A DNA stretch of 64,000 nucleotides from assembly GCA_009760855.2 (NCBI GenBank), contig WPIO01000005.1, forward strand, positions 6,476,001 to 6,540,000. Direction: 5' to 3'. The notes under the pieces are model-generated. The model searched no databases. It was not told where the DNA came from and saw nothing but the letters and a program-made list of their open reading frames with translations. Shown here piece by piece: positions 58,860-64,000 of the stretch. Position 1 is the stretch's first letter. Each line of letters opens with the position of its first letter. The stretch comes from Cristatella mucedo. Its lineage: Eukaryota; Bryozoa; Phylactolaemata; Cristatellidae. A program made the translations under genes and the position numbers.

Positions 58860-60490
58860 ACCCTTAAGGTATAGAGATCTGCTGCTGCCATGCATAACCA
58901 ACATCATTAATATGTCATTAGCCTCAGGTCAGGTCCCAGCACCTTTCAAAAAAGCTGTAGTCAGGCCACTTCTCAAGAAAGCTACACTAGACCAAGAGAA
59001 CTTAAGCAACTACCGCCCAGTCTCCCTTCTACCATTCCTATCAAAGACACTGGAACGGGTCGCGGCAGACCAGCTGAACTCGTATATCGAAACCTCACAC
59101 CTTGCTAGTAAGTTCCAGTCTGGCTTTAGAGCTAATCACTCCACAGAGTCAGCATTGCTTCGGGTATACAACGACCTACTTAGGAATGCAGACATGGGTA
59201 GAGTGTCTCTTCTTGTTTTGCTCGATCTTTCGGCAGCTTTTGATACCATCGATCACAAAGTACTTCTAGAGCGCCTCTCATCTCGCCTGGGCATCACTGG
59301 CACTGCTCTGCAGTGGTTCAGGTCCTATCTCAGTGGGAGACCAGAGTGTTGATGTGAATGGACAAAGATCATCTGAAGTACCTCTAAAATATGGAGTACC
59401 TCAGGGCTCTGTGCTAGGTCCGGTCCTTTTCACCGTCTATACTCTCCCCCTCGCTGATGTGATTGCCAAGCACAATCTAGGCTTTCACTTCTATGCGGAT
59501 GACACTCAGTTGTACCTTTGCTTTGATCCCTCCCAGCCTTCGAGCACCTCAAATTCTCTCAACTCACTTGCTGCATGCATTGATGACATCCGATCATGGA
59601 TGGCAGCAAATTTTCTAAAACTAAACGATGATAAAACTAACTTACTAGTTATGGGCAAACCTAGTGTTATTCAGAAATTGGAAAGGCTGACTTTCAAAAT
59701 TGGCTCTGCCAGCATATCTCCAGTTGCATCAGCTCGAAATCTAGGTGTCATATTCCAAAGCGACCTCTCGTTAGACGACCACATCAGCTCCACAGTCAAA
59801 TCAGCCTATTTTCAGCTTCATAACATTGCTAAAATTAGGGCTTGTTTAGATAAGGATACCACGTCCAAGTTGGTCCATGCATTCGTGACATCTCGTCTCG
59901 ACTTCTGCAACTCACTGCTTACTGGCCTACCAGCATGTGCGATCAGGCGATTGCAGCTGGTGCAAAACTCTGCAGCTAGGCTTGTCTGCCGTGAGCGTCG
60001 CAGTTGCCACATTACTCCACTTCTCGCCGACCTGCACTGGTTACCAGTCAAGCAACGGATTGACTTCAAGGTTTTGTCGCTCACTTTTAGGTCTCTTCAT
60101 TCATGGCTCCAGCCTATCTTTCAGAGATTTCAGGCAAAGCATCGTACCACTCGCTTTTCGGAATCCAACAGTCTTCGTACAAACCTTAAATCCTTTGGAG
60201 ACCGTGCATTTAGCTCGTATGCTCCCACAGCCTGGAACTCCCTCCCGACCTGCATCAGAACATCCCCTGACCTGACCACATTTAAAAGAAACTTAAAAAC
60301 ATACCTATTTAGGACAAATCATTCGTCCTCGATGTGCTTATGCGTGCTGACACTGTTTGCTGCCACTAACCACATTTGCATGCTGACCCGCATGTAACAA
60401 TTTTGTTTGTTTTTCAAGCATTTTACTTACCATTCAATTGCGTATCACTTTACAAATGTAAATCTGAGGGCGCTTTATCGAATATTATAA
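58860..60490 (+). mobile_element. Young LINE A copy with RT, one 2-bp frameshift
   Basis: The longest RT of this family here. Frame 58855-59352 has NIINMSLASGQVPAPFKKA, NYRPVSLLPFLSKTLERV, FQSGFRANHSTESALLRV, VLLDLSAAFDTIDHKVLLER and WFRSYLSGR. A 2-bp loss (gggaga|ccagag against gggagactccagag in other copies) at 59340/59341 shifts into frame 59333-60397 with KYGVPQGSVLGPVLFTVYTL and HFYADDTQLYLCF. Small deletions mark the C-terminal domain (SWLQPIFQRFQ, the lost SLEIPR) and tail. No endonuclease is present because the copy is 5'-truncated. Confidence 0.9.
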
Positions 60491-60789
60491 TTCCAAGCCT
60501 CGCTCCTGATATAATCACCTACAAAAATCATTGCTTCCCTGTTGTCGCTCCTTATACAAATCACCCTGTTGTCTTACGGCTTGCATTGACGATATTTGAC
60601 TTGAACGGCTGCCAGAAACATGAAGCTTTAAGATGTTATGGCTACAATTGATAGTAACGAGCAATCTTCGTGTCACCCCAGGTTAAAAGATCTCAGTATC
60701 TAGATTGGTTCAGCAACATTATTGCAATTTTATTTATTCATTATTGCCTGCGGCTCTAAGTAATGTAAAAATAGGTAGCTCATCAACAA

Positions 60790-61330
60790 TATTGGTGCCG
60801 CGTCACATCACTGCCAAGTACTCCGCTGGCAGTCCATCAAGTATCTGATCGATTTCAAGATGGGTCATCCTCAGTCTGACTTACGGGTTTCTTTACTGGC
60901 TTTCACCAGCCTTGAAGTATTCAACCTCCGAATTCTTCCAGAGTGTTTTTCTAACAGCTCAACCCCAGCATTGACTCATCCTGCAGTTCAATGCACTACA
61001 TTGAAATGCTTTGGTGATCGAGCCTTCAGCTAGTATGCACCACAAGTCCGGAGCTCGCTAATGGCTAAGGTCACTACCAGCAATGATCTCGTATCCTTTC
61101 ATTTATGTGTCCGCTGAAGACGCATCTGCTCCAGGGTCAGCTTTCCCTTCACTCTAGGGAGCATGTGTTTTCCCTTGAATTCTTCACCTGCACGGCTGTG
61201 CATGATCAAGTGCATTTTACCAGTGCCAGAGTTCAAAGTAACCGAGTGTTTTCATTCACGCTTTAGCTTTCTGGGCTAAGCAAAATATCTATTCGCTTTT
61301 GCATGCTTGATACCGTGCATACCACCAAAT
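60790..61330 (+). mobile_element. Decayed LINE 3' end (family C)
   Basis: Shares text with 13740-14270, including gaaatgctttggtgatcgag (CFGDRAF), tccgctgaagacgcatctg, tgtgcatgatcaa and tttgcatgcttgatac. Stops interrupt the coding part. A CR1/L2 C-terminal domain remnant distinct from family A. Confidence 0.5.
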
Positions 61331-61547
61331 CGTTGGGGATCAATTCTCTTGCAGTGAGCTTTCAAGCACCTAGCACAGGGGTCGGCAGATTTTTTGGTTT
61401 ACTTGGCTATTTCAGAAGGTCAAGAAGGCAAACTAGGCCAGACGAAATCACGCCCACTCCACTTGGCCACCCCGAGGGAGCTTGGCCAGACGAACAAACT
61501 GTCGCAACAGACGCACAAATGCAAACATGAATTACAGGGGTAGACAT

Positions 61548-61722
61548 TTATAATAATAATAATAAACTTGATAAAGCGCTCTTAGAGAAATCAATTTCTT
61601 TCTAGGCTCTTCACATTTGCAGCAAAGAGAAACACGATTGAATGGTGAGTAATATCATGCTTGATAAACAACATGAATAACATGGTTTGGGGTGACATGC
61701 ACAGGGTCAGCATGCCTCCCCG
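61548..61722 (-). mobile_element. LINE A 3'-tail fragment
   Basis: AAT repeat, acttgataaagcgctcttag, tttctttctaggctcttcac, gtaatatcatgcttgataaa and gtgacatgcacagggtcagc in minus orientation, then an abrupt end. Confidence 0.75.
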
Positions 61723-61969
61723 GTCGGCTACTCCTGTTTCATAAGCGCCCGATATCGGTTCTAAAAATAAACACAGGCCACAGACAACTTGAGCTGCAAC
61801 CAGCAGTAATGAATGGAAAAAAAACCACGACAACTAAATTAGGCCGGATCCAATAATAAATAACCAGGGGGCGTTAGGTGAGACTGGAGTACTAGCTAGG
61901 CCATATTTGGCCTAAAGGCTGGTGTTTGCCGACCTCTGACCTAGTGAATCCGTTTTCTTAGGAACTCTA

Positions 61970-62215
61970 TAAGTGACATTTTACTATTTAATATTAGCCT
62001 CTATGCATGCTGAAACTGTGCGTGCTGCCAGTGATCATACTAGCATGCTGACTCTATGCGTGTCACCCTTTACCATGTTATTCTTGTTGTTTATCGAGCA
62101 GGCTACAACTAACATTCGATCATGCTTTTTTGCAGCAAGTGTGAAGCGCCTAGAAAGAGATTGAGTTCTCTGGGGTTGTTTTATCAAGTTTATTACTATT
62201 ATTATTATTGTTGAG
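61970..62215 (+). mobile_element. LINE A 3'-tail fragment
   Basis: Carries tgcgtgctgccag, gcatgctgactctatgcgtg, cagcaagtgtgaagcgccta and gaaagagattgagttctctg, then an ATT repeat. It is in the opposite orientation to the fragment at 61548. Confidence 0.7.
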
Positions 62216-63839
62216 GAGGTTGGGTCTCAAACCCCTAATGACAACTTTAAATTATCCTACAAATATCTTAGTTGTATATACAAGCGGATGGATTTTTCAA
62301 GTGATTTCTCTTTTGGGTGTTTTGTGCTACATAAAATTCGGTTGGTGGTTCAGCCAATTTTCTTATTAAGAAGACTGCGTGTCACTCTTACGGCATGTAG
62401 TAGGAACGGAAAAATAATCATGGTGTTTCAGGCATTCTTACTGTGTCCGCTCAAGTAACGAAGATTGGCCTACTCAAATTATTCAAACGAACTCTAACAA
62501 TGAAATTAACTAAAGCCACCCTACAGGCACATGCGTTTTCAATGCTGCATAGACAGCCAGAGCAGTTACTGGGGAAAAAATCGCTTGCACAGGGATGTGT
62601 ACTTTTAGTACTATCGGCGCACACGTGAGGATTGAGCACTCTTGTTTTCGATTGGTACACCTCTGCTCGTACGATAAGGCAGCTCAAAGAAACTGCAATC
62701 AAGATAAACAATTTTATTCTTAAAGCCTTTACCTTGCTCAGCAAATTAACTGGAAACAGTTGGGCACAGTTCAGCGAAAGACAACCCCCTCAACAATAGT
62801 AGGTAGGCACAATGGAAGCCGAGGCGGAAGCCAGCGGTCACTTCGTCAAATAAGAAAATAAAAGTCACACAGCTGCAATACCGTGAAATTGAAAATTGCC
62901 CTGCTTTATCATTCTGGGCCCCAAGACAATTTTATAAATTGATTTCTGTGAACTTGATTATAGATATTATCGCGTTTTGATCAACAGTACGGATTGGTGA
63001 GGCGAGTTGCTCATCGAGATCCCCCCCCCCCGGTGGCTGCTGATTTCCGATTGGCTTGACAGATAAAGCCGAGGCCGCATGATCGATTTAATAGCCAAGA
63101 AGTATGTACCGGTGCGCAGCTGAGTGATTGACCGTAAAATTAATTCTAGTGCTGAGCACTCCGAATGGGTATCCCCGCTCTAGAATGACGTTAGGATGTG
63201 TTGTGCCGTCCTCGACGGTCGTAGAGTACATTACGAGCCAATGAATATGCTGAGTCGCACAATGTCAGCGTATTTAAAGCTTAATGGTAGCTCGTCTAGA
63301 CGAGCACCCGGGTCAGTACAGCTGATGTAGAGCCCGTCAATTTCTCACGAGACGCTAAAAAATAGGTTCTATCAAGCAAACGCTTCTGCTTAGAGTGAGC
63401 GGAGCTGCTGCGTCTGATTTCACAGCGCTTGCGTTCGAGCAGACGGGTAGCATTTACTGCGCTCATCTCGACAGGCGCAGCCTAGAAGTCAGTGCCGCAA
63501 GGCTAGCTTCGTAGCGAAATGGCCGACTTCGAATCGTAGCTGAGGCATGGGTGTCAGCCGACTCAATTGGATAAGGTCTTGACAAAAATTGTCCTTCAAT
63601 TCGTACCCAAGCTACTGTGGCAGCGGCGCTCTCGGCTGGTATCGCTCAGCGCTTTAATGTTGCATTTTGAAGCAGCTCACTTTCCGAAGTAGCGCAGGAT
63701 TCGTTCGAGCCAGTGCTCGTGAGAATCGGGGGCAGTGCATCGGGAATCGTGCACAGATCGCTCCCTGTCAGTTTTGCAGCCAATCGAGGGGAAGCGGTGT
63801 ATACGGTTAATTGCATGCGTAGCTGATCGGTCGTCGCAG
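62216..63839. other. End of the 6.8-kb intron, nothing recognised
   Basis: A C-homopolymer of about 12 lies near 63020 and a 16-bp perfect palindrome at 63290-63305. A frame at 62443-62628 follows an AG acceptor but is not needed, because the MG4 junction from 57053 to 63840 is complete. Confidence 0.45.
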
Positions 63840-63942
63840 ATACTTCAACGGAAACCCCGTCAAAGGCTTTGTCCTAATCGAGTACGACGTACGAAAAAAC
63901 CTGGCAACTCTACGAAGCGGCGACTCGATTTTAAGCAACGAG
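63840..63942 (+). CDS. Macroglobulin gene exon: MG4 (YFNGNPVKG), last in window
   Basis: The exon is 103 bp, with acceptor ggtcgtcgcag and donor aacgag|gtaaga. After one completing base it reads YFNGNPVKGFVLIEYDVRKN, then LATLRSGDSILSNE. YFNGNPVKG is the counterpart of the near-invariant YTYGKPVKG turn in A2M, CD109 and TEP proteins. It leaves in phase 0, and the gene must continue to the right of the window. Confidence 0.82.
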
Positions 63943-64000
63943 GTAAGAGCACAAGCAGATTCTTCGCTCGGGCTCGGGTCTTTGGCAGCTAGGCGTCGGT

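Noticed and set aside
62432-62454. Small possible macroglobulin exon after tggtgtttcag (ILTVSAQ)
   Set aside because: The junction from 57053 to 63840 already gives an uninterrupted MG4 motif with correct phase, so the extra piece is not needed.
63290-63305. 16-bp perfect palindrome gctcgtctagacgagc
   Set aside because: Short palindromes of this size are expected by chance in 64 kb at a modest rate, and nothing nearby suggests a role.

Overview
The window is nuclear DNA from an invertebrate animal. The evidence is split coding exons with consensus GT/AG borders and matching phases, introns of several kilobases, long GA, TA, CA and GAGACA microsatellites, a CpG-dense promoter-like block, and many decayed copies of CR1/L2-type LINEs with tRNA-derived SINEs. 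I cannot name the phylum. There are no prokaryotic operons, no rRNA and no CRISPR.

Two host genes are visible, both on the + strand. (1) The 3' part of an SGLT-type sodium/solute symporter gene (SLC5A family) lies at 2934-22963. It has two sure internal exons (2934-3096 and 5724-5942), a weaker candidate exon (16778-16949) and a terminal exon with stop (22773-22963). Its 5' exons must lie before the window. (2) The 5' part of an alpha-2-macroglobulin/thioester-protein-type gene begins in the CpG-dense block near 34.4-36.7 kb and runs off the right edge. Its exons are a possible signal-peptide exon (34907-35013), then about 36259-36416, 51885-52208, 52318-52391, 53424-53555, 55860-55902, 56969-57053 and 63840-63942. 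They encode macroglobulin domains MG1 to MG4. Splice phases agree at every junction from the second exon onward. A cysteine-rich, Gly/Ser-linked segment separates MG1 from MG2.

The rest is introns and intergenic DNA filled with mobile elements. LINE family A (CR1/L2 group, with a conserved 3' tail ending in AAT/ATT repeats) has at least a dozen copies in both orientations. One copy carries a second copy nested inside its reverse transcriptase, and two nearly identical young copies lie at 57.7-60.5 kb inside a macroglobulin-gene intron. LINE family B (CR1/L2 group, 3' ATTAC or ATGT repeats) is present as two long dead copies placed tail to tail (26.2-28.9 kb + and 29.0-33.0 kb -). The minus copy retains an apurinic-type endonuclease, linker and reverse transcriptase. 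A ZMYM1-like hAT transposase fossil lies at 20.6-21.4 kb. SINE family 1 has a tRNA-like head and a tail matching LINE A, which suggests LINE A mobilises it. SINE family 2 has a different tail. Other items are a 22-bp perfect-arm hairpin at 48.1 kb, a hexanucleotide array of about 460 bp at 38.9 kb, and a repeat-bearing block of unknown nature at 11.4-12.3 kb.

I did no alignment or database search. Family calls rest on motifs recognised by eye, and exon borders on splice consensus plus phase.
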